From NCBI GenBank assembly GCA_028291455.1, contig JAQGHY010000346.1, positions 1 through 57,631 of the forward strand: a stretch of 57,631 bases of DNA, read 5' to 3'. Origin of the DNA: Rubritepida sp. (GTDB lineage: Bacteria > Pseudomonadota > Alphaproteobacteria > Acetobacterales > Acetobacteraceae). A model generated the notes under the pieces. That model was not told the DNA's origin and did no database searches. It saw only the letters and a list, made by a program, of their open reading frames with translations. Every line of letters starts with the position of its first letter. Position 1 is the first letter of the stretch. Below are positions 8,233 to 16,230 of this stretch, one piece after another. The position numbers and the translations under genes are program-made.

Positions 8233-9398
8233 ATTCGTGCCTCCAGCACGCGGCCCATGAACCGCGTGATGCCGCGCTGCCATCCCCAGGCGATCGCAAC
8301 CGGGACATCGGCACCCGTCAGCACCACCCGGCTCCGGTCCTCCGGCAGCCCGGCATCAAGCGCGGCGCGCATCGGCCCATCGGCGGAAAGCATCTCCGGG
8401 CGGAAGCGCAGGCGCAGCACCGGAAGGTCCAGCCGGCGGGGCGGGAGCAGCGGCAGCAATGCCGGCTCCATCTCGTCCAGCCCCAACCGCCAGCCGCGCT
8501 GCAGCGACAGCCGCCGGACCAGCGCGAAGCCGGCCGGGTCGGCCAGCAACTCGCTTGCACCCAGGCAGACCACCAGTCGGGCGCGGCCCTGCGGCCCCAG
8601 CACGGCATCCAGGCGCAGGAACTCCGCCTCCGTCACGGCGCCCAGGCTCAGCGGCAGGCAGGCATCGCCCAGCGCGCGGGCCTCCTGCGGATGGGCGAGT
8701 TCGGCGAGCATCCGCCGCTCGGTCGCTTGGCGGAAGCGGCGGGCCAGGTGAGGCGCGGCGGAGAGGGAGCGGCCGGGCAGCAGCGCCGCCGCGACATCCG
8801 GCAAATGCGGCCGCAACTCCGTCCAGAGCGGCTCAGCCTGCTCGTCCCCGGAAGCCAGCCGCCAGATCGTCTGCCGCCGCAGGAAGGCGGTGAGGTTGGC
8901 GGTGGTCAGCGCGCGCAGGGCGGCGTCCATCTCGGCACCCGAAGGCGCGAGGCCCACGGGCGCCACCGGTGCGGGAGCCTGCGCAGTGCCGTGGAGCCCG
9001 AGCGCGGCCTCGACCAAAGTGAGCAGCCGCGCGGCCTCGGCGGGGAGGCGGAGGATGGGCAATAGGGTCTCCACCGGGATTTCCGGCAGCAGGTTGGCCA
9101 GGCTGCGCCGCACCTCCTCCAGATGCTCCCCGGGCGGGGGCGACAGGGCGACGAGGTCGCCGCCGGGCAGCTCGAAGAGCCGGGCACGCGTCGGGCGCAG
9201 CACCGGGGCCAGCGCTTCTCGGACCAGTCGCTGGTGGCGCCGCTCGCGCAGCCGGGCCGGGAGCAGCGAGAGGCGCAGATGCAGCACCCGCCGCTCCACG
9301 CCCGAGGCGACGCAGTCCCGCGCCAGGGTCGCCAGCGCCATGGCGTCGCGCAGGGAGGCGTTGCCCTCAGCCGTAAGGTCGGCCACGGCGAGGCTCAT
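8229..9398 (-). CDS. Uncharacterised protein with degenerate EAL-like C-terminal part
   Basis: 389 residues, no signal peptide or membrane segment. I do not recognise a named family. The C-terminal third has the rhythm of an EAL (c-di-GMP phosphodiesterase) domain: LVVCLGASELLADPAGFALV, then GWRLGLDEMEPALLPLLPP and LPVLRLRFRPEML, then AIAWGWQRGITRFMGRVLE resembling the terminal loop. The EAL tripeptide and the metal-binding acidic residues are absent, so it is unlikely to be an enzyme; a protein- or nucleotide-binding scaffold is a guess. It is translationally coupled (ATGA) to the upstream gene at 9395, which shares the same layout. Confidence 0.6.
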   Translation of the reverse strand: MSLAVADLTAEGNASLRDAMALATLARDCVASGVERRVLHLRLSLLPARLRERRHQRLVREALAPVLRPTRARLFELPGGDLVALSPPPGEHLEEVRRSLANLLPEIPVETLLPILRLPAEAARLLTLVEAALGLHGTAQAPAPVAPVGLAPSGAEMDAALRALTTANLTAFLRRQTIWRLASGDEQAEPLWTELRPHLPDVAAALLPGRSLSAAPHLARRFRQATERRMLAELAHPQEARALGDACLPLSLGAVTEAEFLRLDAVLGPQGRARLVVCLGASELLADPAGFALVRRLSLQRGWRLGLDEMEPALLPLLPPRRLDLPVLRLRFRPEMLSADGPMRAALDAGLPEDRSRVVLTGADVPVAIAWGWQRGITRFMGRVLEARI

Positions 9399-10345
9399 GG
9401 GCTGGTTCCTTCATGCAGGATGCCCGGCGCCCGGCACCAGCCGGGGGTGGGCTGGCCGAGCGCGATCAGCCGCGGCGGGCGATGCGCCGGCGGCTCGGCG
9501 GTGGCGGGGACGGCCCAGACCAGGCCGGGCGCCTCCACCCAATCCAGCGCGCAGGCATCGGTGGCCACCAACCCGACCGCCCAGCCCGCCGCGCGTAGGC
9601 CGGCCTCCATCGCTGCGAAGCCGCCGGGGTCGGCAAGGGAGGCCAGCGGCAGGAGGGCGATGGGCCGGTTGGGATCGTCCGGGGCACCGCCGGCCAGTGG
9701 CGCGCCCCGGGGAAGGCCGCCCAGCGGCAGGTCGAGGATCAGGCGCAGGCCCGGCCGCAGCGCCGGCAGCCGGCGGCGCTGGACGGGATCGGCAAGTGCC
9801 GCCAGCAGCCGGCGGCAGAGCCATTCGCGGGCGACCGCTTCGGATTCGGCATCGGCTAGGCCGAGTGAGGCCGGGCCGAGCCGCTGCGCCACGGGGCGGG
9901 TTCCGGTGCCGTCGGCAAAGAAGGTGAGGCAGGCAAGATCCTCGACGGGCAGGGTGGCGCAATGGGCCTCGAGCCCGGCCAGGGTCGGCAAGAGCGCGGC
10001 GGAGGCTGCCTGCGCCTGTTCGCAGCGCGCCTTTACGGCGGATCGGTTGGCGGGAAGGGGCCAGGACTCCGCGGTCTGTCCGGTCAGCTCGGCGATCGCC
10101 TGCCGCGCCCGGTTGCCCGGGCCGGTCGTGGCGCCCAGCAGCAGGTCGCCACCCGGAAATTCCACGACATGGCCGCCGCCGAGCACGGCCGCCTCCTCCA
10201 GCAGCGCGCGGGCGATCCGGCGTCCGGCAAAGCTGCCTTGGGCCGGGCTGAACACGGCCACGCCGCCTTCGGGCATGGCGAGCAAGGCCGCCGGCCAATC
10301 CGAGGCCGGAATTTGCTGGTGCCGGCCCGTAAAAAGAGATCCCAT
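9395..10345 (-). CDS. Uncharacterised protein, paralogue-like partner of the 8229-9398 gene
   Basis: 316 residues from the ATG at 10345, which has GGGGCAG about ten bases ahead; a GTG ten codons upstream also opens the frame. The N-terminal part has a PAS- or GGDEF-like alternation of strands and helices (GGVAVFSPAQGSFAGRRIA, GGHVVEFPGGDLLLG). The C-terminal part (LPLASLADPGGFAAMEAGLR, AGWAVGLVATDACALDWV) lines up with the degenerate EAL-like part of the next gene. No catalytic motif is visible. Being coupled by ATGA to its partner, the two probably act together. The divergent neighbour is the heptose kinase gene; a link to the envelope is possible but unproven. Confidence 0.55.
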   Translation of the reverse strand: MGSLFTGRHQQIPASDWPAALLAMPEGGVAVFSPAQGSFAGRRIARALLEEAAVLGGGHVVEFPGGDLLLGATTGPGNRARQAIAELTGQTAESWPLPANRSAVKARCEQAQAASAALLPTLAGLEAHCATLPVEDLACLTFFADGTGTRPVAQRLGPASLGLADAESEAVAREWLCRRLLAALADPVQRRRLPALRPGLRLILDLPLGGLPRGAPLAGGAPDDPNRPIALLPLASLADPGGFAAMEAGLRAAGWAVGLVATDACALDWVEAPGLVWAVPATAEPPAHRPPRLIALGQPTPGWCRAPGILHEGTSP

Positions 10346-10484
10346 GATTCTGCCCCGCGGTCCCTTTTGCACCACGTCGGCAACCTAAGCGCCGAATCCT
10401 TAAGGAATCTTTGTGACGCTCATTTCCCGCGTCGCGTCACATTTTGTTGCGGCAACCCCACCCCCTGGGCTAACCCAGTCCTCA

Positions 10485-11876
10485 ATGTCAGCTGCGTTAC
10501 CCCCCTCTTCGTCCGGTCGCGATGCGGCCACACCCGCACAACTCTCCGAAGCGGTCCGAGGCATGTCCCGAGGGGCCGTCCTCGTCGTGGGCGATGCCAT
10601 GGTGGACCGCTACATCTACGGCACCGTCTCGCGCATCAGCCCCGAGGCGCCGGTTCCCGTCCTTTGTATCGAGCGCGAGGTCGCCCTGCCCGGCGGCGCC
10701 GGCAATGTCGTCCGCAACCTCACGGCGCTCGGCGCGGCCGTGGCCTTCGTCTCCGTCGTCGGCGACGACCAGGCTGGCAGCGACCTCACCGGCCTGATCG
10801 GCGGCCAGCCGCGGGTGGAGCCCTGGCTGCTCGTGCAAGGCGGCCGCACCACCACCATGAAGACGCGCTTCATCTCCGGCGGCCAGCACCTGCTGCGGAC
10901 CGACCGCGAGCAGGCCGCGCCCATCCATCCGCGCCTCGCGGACCGGCTGGTCAAGATTTCCTCGGATGCCGTCGCCGTGACGACCACGCTGGTCCTCTCC
11001 GACTACAAGAAGGGCGTGCTCGCGGGCGACATCCCGGCCCGGCTGATCGCCGCCGCCCAGGCCGCCGGCCGCCGCGTGGTGGTCGATCCCAAGGGCGGCG
11101 ACCATGGCCGCTTCGCCGGCGCCGACCTCATCATTCCCGAGCCCGATGAGCTCGCCGGCGCCACCGGCCTGCCGGTGCATGACGAGGCCTCGGCCGCCGC
11201 CGCTGCAAGCGCCCTGCGCCGGATGCACCGCTTCGGCGCCGTCCTGGTGCCCCGTGCGCCGGATGGGCTGACCCTGCTCGAAGTCGAGGCCGACGGCAGC
11301 GAGACGGTGCGGCATTTCCGCGCCGAAGCCTCCGAGGTGCATGACCCCGCCGGCAGCGGCGATGCCGTGGTGGCAGTCGTGGCCGCCGGCATGGCGACGG
11401 GGCTTTCGCTCGCCTCCGTGGCGCGGCTCGCGGCGCTGGCGCTCGGCATCGTCAGCCGTAAATCCGGCATCGCGCCGGTCCGCGCCGAGGAATTGCTGGA
11501 GGGCCTGACCCCCGGCCGCAGCGCAGCGCGCAAGCTCGTCTCCCTGCCGCTCGCGGCCGAGGTGATCGAGCGCTGGCGGCATCGCGGCTGGCGCATCGGG
11601 CTGCTGCAAGCCAACGGCGTGCCCCTCTCCGAGGAAGTCACCGAACAGGCACGCCGCTGGTGCGACCGCCTGCTCGTCGGCGTGCGGGACGAGGGCGAGA
11701 CTGCGGATCTGCTGGCAGAACGGCCCGAAGTTGATCTGGTGGCGATCGGCGCCGACCAGGGCGGTGAGGAACTGCTGCGCCTGCTCCGCCCCGACGTGCT
11801 GGTTTCCGACGGGACAGATGCTTCCCTGGCCGCATTGATGCGCGAATGGGGCGGCGAGGTGCGGGCTACGGCCTAA
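10485..11876 (+). CDS. hldE: D-glycero-beta-D-manno-heptose-7-phosphate kinase (HldE/RfaE type) with degenerate C-terminal domain
   Basis: 463 residues from the chosen ATG; starts at 10413 (GTG) and 10563 (ATG) are also possible. Residues about 30-340 are a PfkB/ribokinase fold of the RfaE type: VLVVGDAMVDRYIYGTVSRI, SPEAPVP, PGGAGNVVRNLTALGA, and DPAGSGDAVVAV with the catalytic Asp. This domain phosphorylates heptose-7-phosphate at C1 for ADP-heptose and LPS inner-core synthesis. The C-terminal 110 residues align with the nucleotidyltransferase half of HldE (DRLLVGVRDEGETADLL, LLRPDVLVSDG) but the GxFDxLHxGH nucleotide-binding motif is absent and the arm is shortened. The adenylyltransfer step must therefore be done elsewhere. 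Confidence 0.75.
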   Translation: MSAALPPSSSGRDAATPAQLSEAVRGMSRGAVLVVGDAMVDRYIYGTVSRISPEAPVPVLCIEREVALPGGAGNVVRNLTALGAAVAFVSVVGDDQAGSDLTGLIGGQPRVEPWLLVQGGRTTTMKTRFISGGQHLLRTDREQAAPIHPRLADRLVKISSDAVAVTTTLVLSDYKKGVLAGDIPARLIAAAQAAGRRVVVDPKGGDHGRFAGADLIIPEPDELAGATGLPVHDEASAAAAASALRRMHRFGAVLVPRAPDGLTLLEVEADGSETVRHFRAEASEVHDPAGSGDAVVAVVAAGMATGLSLASVARLAALALGIVSRKSGIAPVRAEELLEGLTPGRSAARKLVSLPLAAEVIERWRHRGWRIGLLQANGVPLSEEVTEQARRWCDRLLVGVRDEGETADLLAERPEVDLVAIGADQGGEELLRLLRPDVLVSDGTDASLAALMREWGGEVRATA

Positions 11877-11931
11877 CCGGCGCGTTCCCGCTGGGCGGGG
11901 CGGCTTGCGCCGCGCCGCCTCCCGAAACAGT

Positions 11932-13314
11932 TTAGTCCGGCGAGACCACGTTGCAGCCGTTGTGTGAACGCAGGCGGTCGCACGCCTGGTGCGCGCCGCT
12001 TTGGCTCAACCCGGTCACGCGGGCGCGGAACAGGGTCGCGCGTCCGACCTGGACGGGCATCACCAGGACGCGTCCGCCGACATTGCCTTGCGCCCCTTGG
12101 GCTGCCGAGCGTGCCTGATCCGGCGAGGTATAGGCGCCGACCTGCACCGCCCATTGGCCGGAGCCGACGGCGGCGGGGCGGAAGGCGGCCGGAAGCGTGC
12201 CGGCCTGGGCGGAGCTGATGATGCCGAAGCTGCGCGACGGCGGACGGGTGGCGACCAGCTGCGGAACCGACCGCGCCTCGGGACGCGAGGGCGTGTAATC
12301 CCGCTCGGTTCGGGCGAAGGGTTCGGAGCGTGGCGCACTTTCCGCCATGCGGGCCGCGCCCTCGGGCGTCGAGCCGTCGGGGATGGGATCCATGCGGCCC
12401 ACGATGATCTGGCCACCGTCGTAGGTCGAGGCAGGCTCGGCGGCGCGGGCGGCGCTCTCGGCCATGCGGATGGCGCCTTCGGGCGTCGATCCGTCCGGGA
12501 TGGGCGCCATGGCGACGACGCCGCCGGAAGCAGCGTAGCTGTCGCCGCGGCTGGGCGAGGCGGAGGCCATGCGGACCGGCGGGATATTCGCCTCGGCCGG
12601 AGGCAGCGCGGCGTATTGCGCGCCCTGTTCGCGGATGGCGCGCTGTTCGGCCAGGGCCATGCGCGTGGAAGCGTCCATCCGGCGCGGGCCGGGGGGGACG
12701 TTCACCGGGATATCGCCGGCGGCATAGATCTCCGGCGGGGCGCGGCGCACGGGGCTGGAGCGGATCACGCCGGGCCCGACGCGGGCCACGTAGTTGCGCG
12801 TCTCGGCCGGCAGGCCACGGCTGTTGTAGAGGTAGTCCTCGAGGCGGCGCGGGCCGGCATTGTAGGCGGCCAGGAAGGCGGGCGAGCCGTAGAGGTCGTA
12901 CATCTCGCGCAGATAGGCGGTGCCGGCCATGAGGTTGTCGTAGGGATGGTACGGGTCGTCGCCGAGGTTGTGGCGGCGCTGGAGCTCGCGGAAGGTGCCG
13001 GGCATGACCTGCATCAGGCCCATGGCGCCCACGGGCGATACGGCGCCGGAACGGCCGCCAGATTCCTGGCGCATCACTTCGCGGATCCAGCGCTCCGGCA
13101 CATCGAAGCGGCGAGATGCCTCGCGGATCCACGGACCCCAAGGGTCGCTCGCCGGGCCGGGCGGATCGTAGGTGCGCGGGCTGGCGGTCCTGGCGTAGGT
13201 GCTGGAGCCGCCGGACTGCTGCGTGGTCCCACAGGCGGCCAGCAGGGCGAGTACGCCCAAAGCGGCCAACGGCTGAGCCAACCGAGCACGTCGGCGCGAA
13301 ACAATGATGCGCAT
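11932..13314 (-). CDS. SLT-type lytic transglycosylase lipoprotein with C-terminal SPOR domain
   Basis: 460 residues from the ATG at 13314 (GGGGGAG ten bases upstream). The lipobox LLAACG at about residue 24-29 marks an outer-membrane lipoprotein. The SLT domain (about 60-185) has the catalytic Glu in VMRQESGGR, then GAMGLMQVMPGT and AYNAGP, all classical for family 1 transglycosylases. Between the two domains lie two copies of an 18-residue repeat with core PIPDGSTPEG. The C-terminal SPOR domain (about 386-460, WAVQVGAYTSPDQA) binds denuded glycan strands, typically at the division septum. It resembles RlpA-like or MltE-like septal peptidoglycan enzymes in layout, but its SLT domain is distinct from RlpA's. 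Confidence 0.85.
   Translation of the reverse strand: MRIIVSRRRARLAQPLAALGVLALLAACGTTQQSGGSSTYARTASPRTYDPPGPASDPWGPWIREASRRFDVPERWIREVMRQESGGRSGAVSPVGAMGLMQVMPGTFRELQRRHNLGDDPYHPYDNLMAGTAYLREMYDLYGSPAFLAAYNAGPRRLEDYLYNSRGLPAETRNYVARVGPGVIRSSPVRRAPPEIYAAGDIPVNVPPGPRRMDASTRMALAEQRAIREQGAQYAALPPAEANIPPVRMASASPSRGDSYAASGGVVAMAPIPDGSTPEGAIRMAESAARAAEPASTYDGGQIIVGRMDPIPDGSTPEGAARMAESAPRSEPFARTERDYTPSRPEARSVPQLVATRPPSRSFGIISSAQAGTLPAAFRPAAVGSGQWAVQVGAYTSPDQARSAAQGAQGNVGGRVLVMPVQVGRATLFRARVTGLSQSGAHQACDRLRSHNGCNVVSPD
12334..12504 (-). repeat. Two in-frame copies of an 18-codon repeat in the SLT-SPOR gene
   Basis: Copies lie at 12448-12504 and 12334-12387. They encode PIPDGSTPEGA(I/A)RMAESA and are separated by about 20 variable residues. 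The near identity of both suggests a recent intragenic duplication in the linker between catalytic and SPOR domains. Confidence 0.8.
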
Positions 13315-13514
13315 ACCCAAGAAACTCCCCCTGTTTCGCTGCAGGAAAGCACCCCGAACCACCCCCATGGTGCGGGACACGCAGCGAATAGCCTAGCCGA
13401 ACGGCGGACATGGCTTACACGGACCATACCGTCGGCTGGGGACTCAGAGCAAGCAAAGAAGTCGGAACTAAGGCCGGGCTTGGGGCCGGCGGTGGAAAGC
13501 GCCATGATGGGCGG

Positions 13515-13889
13515 ATGCTATTACCCCGCCGCCTCGCCGTCGTTCTGCTCTGCATGGGATCGGCGAGCTGCGGCACGCGCGGCCCTGCCGAGCTGCCCGC
13601 CGCGCAGGCGCCGCAGGTGGCCGAAGCCAGCGTGGAGCGCGGCATCGTCATCGGACTGAGGCCCTTGGGTGCACCGCCCGTCGCCGAGTACCAGGCGCGC
13701 GCCGTGGCGCAGGTGCTGCGGGTAGCCACCGGTCCCGGCGCCCCGCCGCCCGCTGCCGCCGTGGAGGTCATCGTGCGGCTGGAAGGTGGCGTGCGCGACA
13801 TCGTCTTCATCCGCGGCGCCAGCGAGAACCTGCGGCTGGGCCAGCGTGTGACGCTGACCACGGGCGACCACCCGGACCTGCTGCCCTAG
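13515..13889 (+). CDS. Small outer-membrane lipoprotein with SlyB-like C-terminal fold
   Basis: 124 residues. The start at 13515 (MLLPRRLAVVLLC) is followed by a lipobox, SASC. The C-terminal half, VEVIVRLEGGVRDIVFIRGASENLRLGQRVTLTTG, matches the beta-strand module at the end of SlyB/Pcp lipoproteins. The glycine zipper of SlyB is missing, so the protein would sit at the outer membrane without a membrane-spanning hairpin. The larger open frame starting at 13410 lacks any signal sequence and is not preferred. It is convergent with the amidase gene and shares CTAG stop codons with it at 13886-13889. Confidence 0.7.
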   Translation: MLLPRRLAVVLLCMGSASCGTRGPAELPAAQAPQVAEASVERGIVIGLRPLGAPPVAEYQARAVAQVLRVATGPGAPPPAAAVEVIVRLEGGVRDIVFIRGASENLRLGQRVTLTTGDHPDLLP

Positions 13890-15262
13890 CCGGCCTCAAG
13901 CCTGCGCGCGATCTCGAACAATACCGGCTCGGCGCCATAGGGGCCGACGAGTTGCACGCCGATCGGCCGCCCGTCCGGATGCGGCAAGCCCGGCACGTTG
14001 AGGCCGGGATAGCCAACGGCATTCACCCAGGTGGAGAAGATGTTCATCGCCCGTGCATGGCCGGGCTTGCCATCGATCTCGCGCGGGAACTCGTCCTCCG
14101 CGGGCCAGGCGGGAGCGGCGGCGCTGGGCATGAGCAGCGCGTCGAAACCCCCCCAGTTTGCCGAGACGTCGGCGCGGAAGGCGTTCAGGCGATCCACCGC
14201 ATCGACGAGTTCGGGAATGGTGAGGGCCTGGCCGCGCTTGGCCATGGGGAGGAGCGAGGCGCTGGCCTCGGCCTCCCAGCGGTCGGGAAAGCGGCTGGCC
14301 ATGCGCGCGACGCCGGCCGCCGGGATCACGCCCCAGATATCGCGGATGGCGGCGAGGTCGTAGGGCGCGGCGCAAAGCTCCACGTGGCAGTCCAAGCGCG
14401 CCAGCCGCTGGGCCGCATCCTCGACGGCGGCGCGGACGGCGGGGTCGACCGCCTCGTCGCCATAGGTCGCGAGCCAGCCGATGCGGAATTTGCGCCCCGG
14501 GCCGGTGGGAATATCCGCCGGGAGGCGCTGCGAGGTGGGGTCGCGCGGATCGGGGCCGGTGAGGGCGGCGTAGAGCATGTGCACGTCCTCGACCGAACCG
14601 GCGATGAGCCCGATCGCCTGGAAATCCATCGCCATCGGCGGGAAGCCGTAGCGGCGCGGAACGCGGCCATTCGAGGGCCGCAGGCCGACCAGGCCGGTAT
14701 AGCTCGCCGGCAGGCGCGTTGAGCCGCCGGCATCGGTGGCAACCGCCAGCGGGATCATGCCCGAGGAGACCGCCGCGACGGCCCCGCCGCTGGAGCCGCC
14801 GGGCGTCAGGCGCGGGTCCATCGGGTGGCGGGTGTGGCCGGTGATGGGGCTGAAGGTGCGGCCCGAAAGCGCGAATTCCGGCGTGCTGGTCTTGCCGACG
14901 ATGACGGCCCCTGCGGTGCGCAGGCGCTCGACCACGATGTCGTCCTGCGGGGGCGTGAAATCGGCGAAAAAGCGGCTGCCCCAGCGCGCGGGCATGCCGG
15001 CGACGAAGAGGTTGTCCTTCACGCCGACCGGCAGGCCGTCGAGCGGGCCGATGCGCCGGCCGTCGCGCTGGCGGGCATCGGCCTCCGCGGCCGCCGCGCC
15101 GGCCTGCACGGGATCGACATGCGCCCAGGCGTGCAGCACGTCGTCGCTGGCCGCGATCCGCGCGAGGCTTTCCGCGAGCAGGGCGCTGGGCGTGGTCTCT
15201 TTCGCATCGAGACGGCGGGCCATGCTGGCGGCGCTTTCGCGCGGATGGATGAGGGTGGTCAT
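13886..15262 (-). CDS. Amidase signature (AS) family amidase
   Basis: 458 residues. The full catalytic triad is visible: Lys82 in VKDN, cis-Ser157 in TPGGSSGG and nucleophile Ser181 in DAGGSTRLPA. Cytoplasmic, no signal peptide. It would hydrolyse an amide or a carbamate; the family ranges from GatA to urethanases and aryl-amidases, and the substrate is not evident. The ATG overlaps the stop of the IclR-type regulator (ATGA), so both are one operon. Divergently transcribed are a Bug receptor and a cyclase-family hydrolase, suggesting a catabolic set in which an imported amide or ester is opened. Confidence 0.85.
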   Translation of the reverse strand: MTTLIHPRESAASMARRLDAKETTPSALLAESLARIAASDDVLHAWAHVDPVQAGAAAAEADARQRDGRRIGPLDGLPVGVKDNLFVAGMPARWGSRFFADFTPPQDDIVVERLRTAGAVIVGKTSTPEFALSGRTFSPITGHTRHPMDPRLTPGGSSGGAVAAVSSGMIPLAVATDAGGSTRLPASYTGLVGLRPSNGRVPRRYGFPPMAMDFQAIGLIAGSVEDVHMLYAALTGPDPRDPTSQRLPADIPTGPGRKFRIGWLATYGDEAVDPAVRAAVEDAAQRLARLDCHVELCAAPYDLAAIRDIWGVIPAAGVARMASRFPDRWEAEASASLLPMAKRGQALTIPELVDAVDRLNAFRADVSANWGGFDALLMPSAAAPAWPAEDEFPREIDGKPGHARAMNIFSTWVNAVGYPGLNVPGLPHPDGRPIGVQLVGPYGAEPVLFEIARRLEAG

Positions 15263-16086
15263 GACCAGTCTCCTGCGGGTTCGGGAAGTACGGAGCGTTG
15301 CAGCAGCGCCGCCAGCGCGCGGCTTTCGCGGGCGAGCAGCAGGGCCACGCGCTCGAGGCGGGGCGGCTTTAGGCGTTCGGAAATCGCCACGATGCAGAGG
15401 GATGCGGCGGGGATATCCGCCGTGCCTGCAACGGGCGCGGCGATGCCGCGATAGCGCGCGACGAAGCGCCCGGTGGTGATGGCGTAGCCGCGCCGGCGCG
15501 TGGCCTCCAGCGCATCGCTCACATCGGCGGCGGAGAGGCGGTAGCGCGGGTAGCGCGTGGCATTGGCGCGAAGGGCGGATTGGGCCTCATCGTCGGGCAG
15601 CGCCGCGAGGACGGCGAGCGCCCCGGCGCCGACCCCCAGCGGGCGGCGATTGCCGATCTCGAGCGGGAGGGCCTTGATCGGAAAGCTGCCCTCGCAGCGG
15701 TCGAGGCAGAGTGCATCGGCACCGCTGCGGATCGTGAGATAGGCCGAATCGCCGGTGGCCTCGGCGAGCCGCTGCAGGCTCGGCTGGCACAGCTTGCGGA
15801 GGTCGAGCTGCGGGGCGGCGGCGAGGCCGAGTTCGTAGAGCAGCGGCCCCGGGCGATAGGCTCGGCTGCCGGCATCCTTCGAGAGCAGTTCCTCCTGAAC
15901 CAGGGCCTGTAGGATGCGATGCGCGGTGGAGGGCACCAGGCCTGTCGCGGCGGATAGACCGCGCAGGGATGCACCGCCTCCACGGGCGGCGGCGATCTCG
16001 CGCAGGAGGGCGGCGGTGCGATGAATCGTCTGGGCGCCGTCACGGCTTTGAGCCACGGAGCGCGGCTTTGGTGGATTATCTTCCAC
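15259..16086 (-). CDS. IclR-family transcriptional regulator
   Basis: 275 residues from a GTG at 16086; a second GTG ten codons in (16056) would leave the dyad at 16081-16095 upstream of the gene. The N-terminal winged helix-turn-helix (about 20-85) reads SLRGLSAATGLVPSTAHRILQALVQEELL; the C-terminal effector domain (about 100-260) includes DALCLDRCEGSFPI and PLGVGAGALAVLAALPDDE. IclR proteins usually bind a small organic acid and control the neighbouring catabolic genes. Candidate operators lie at 16081, 16152 and 17226. It is the first gene of the operon with the amidase. Confidence 0.88.
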   Translation of the reverse strand: MEDNPPKPRSVAQSRDGAQTIHRTAALLREIAAARGGGASLRGLSAATGLVPSTAHRILQALVQEELLSKDAGSRAYRPGPLLYELGLAAAPQLDLRKLCQPSLQRLAEATGDSAYLTIRSGADALCLDRCEGSFPIKALPLEIGNRRPLGVGAGALAVLAALPDDEAQSALRANATRYPRYRLSAADVSDALEATRRRGYAITTGRFVARYRGIAAPVAGTADIPAASLCIVAISERLKPPRLERVALLLARESRALAALLQRSVLPEPAGDWS

Positions 16087-16095
16087 AATATGGAA
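16081..16095. promoter_or_regulatory. IclR-type operator 1
   Basis: The sequence TTCCACAATATGGAA has 5-base arms TTCCA/TGGAA around 5 bases. It overlaps the GTG start proposed for the IclR gene, suggesting autoregulation. Its spacing matches operator 2. Confidence 0.6.
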
Positions 16096-16151
16096 AGGTG
16101 GATTGCACCGGCCGATGCTGCCCCGCTAACTCGCGGCAAGCAATCCAGCGG

Positions 16152-16166
16152 TTCCGCATCGTGGAA
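16152..16166. promoter_or_regulatory. IclR-type operator 2
   Basis: TTCCGCATCGTGGAA shares 11 of 15 positions with operator 1; arms extend to GTTCC/GGAAC. It lies 65 bases before the Bug receptor start, where it could control the rightward promoter. Confidence 0.55.
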
Positions 16167-16230
16167 CGGCATGGATCGCACTGGAAGGAAGACCACCAGT
16201 CTCGGGCCCTTTTGGACCGGGAGAATGATT

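Noticed and set aside
10465-10478. CTGGG-CTAA-CCCAG hairpin before hldE
   Set aside because: Only five base pairs and no terminator or operator context; likely chance in GC-rich DNA.
12334-12504. Repeats in the SLT-SPOR gene as a CRISPR-like array
   Set aside because: Only two in-frame protein-coding copies; no regular spacers.
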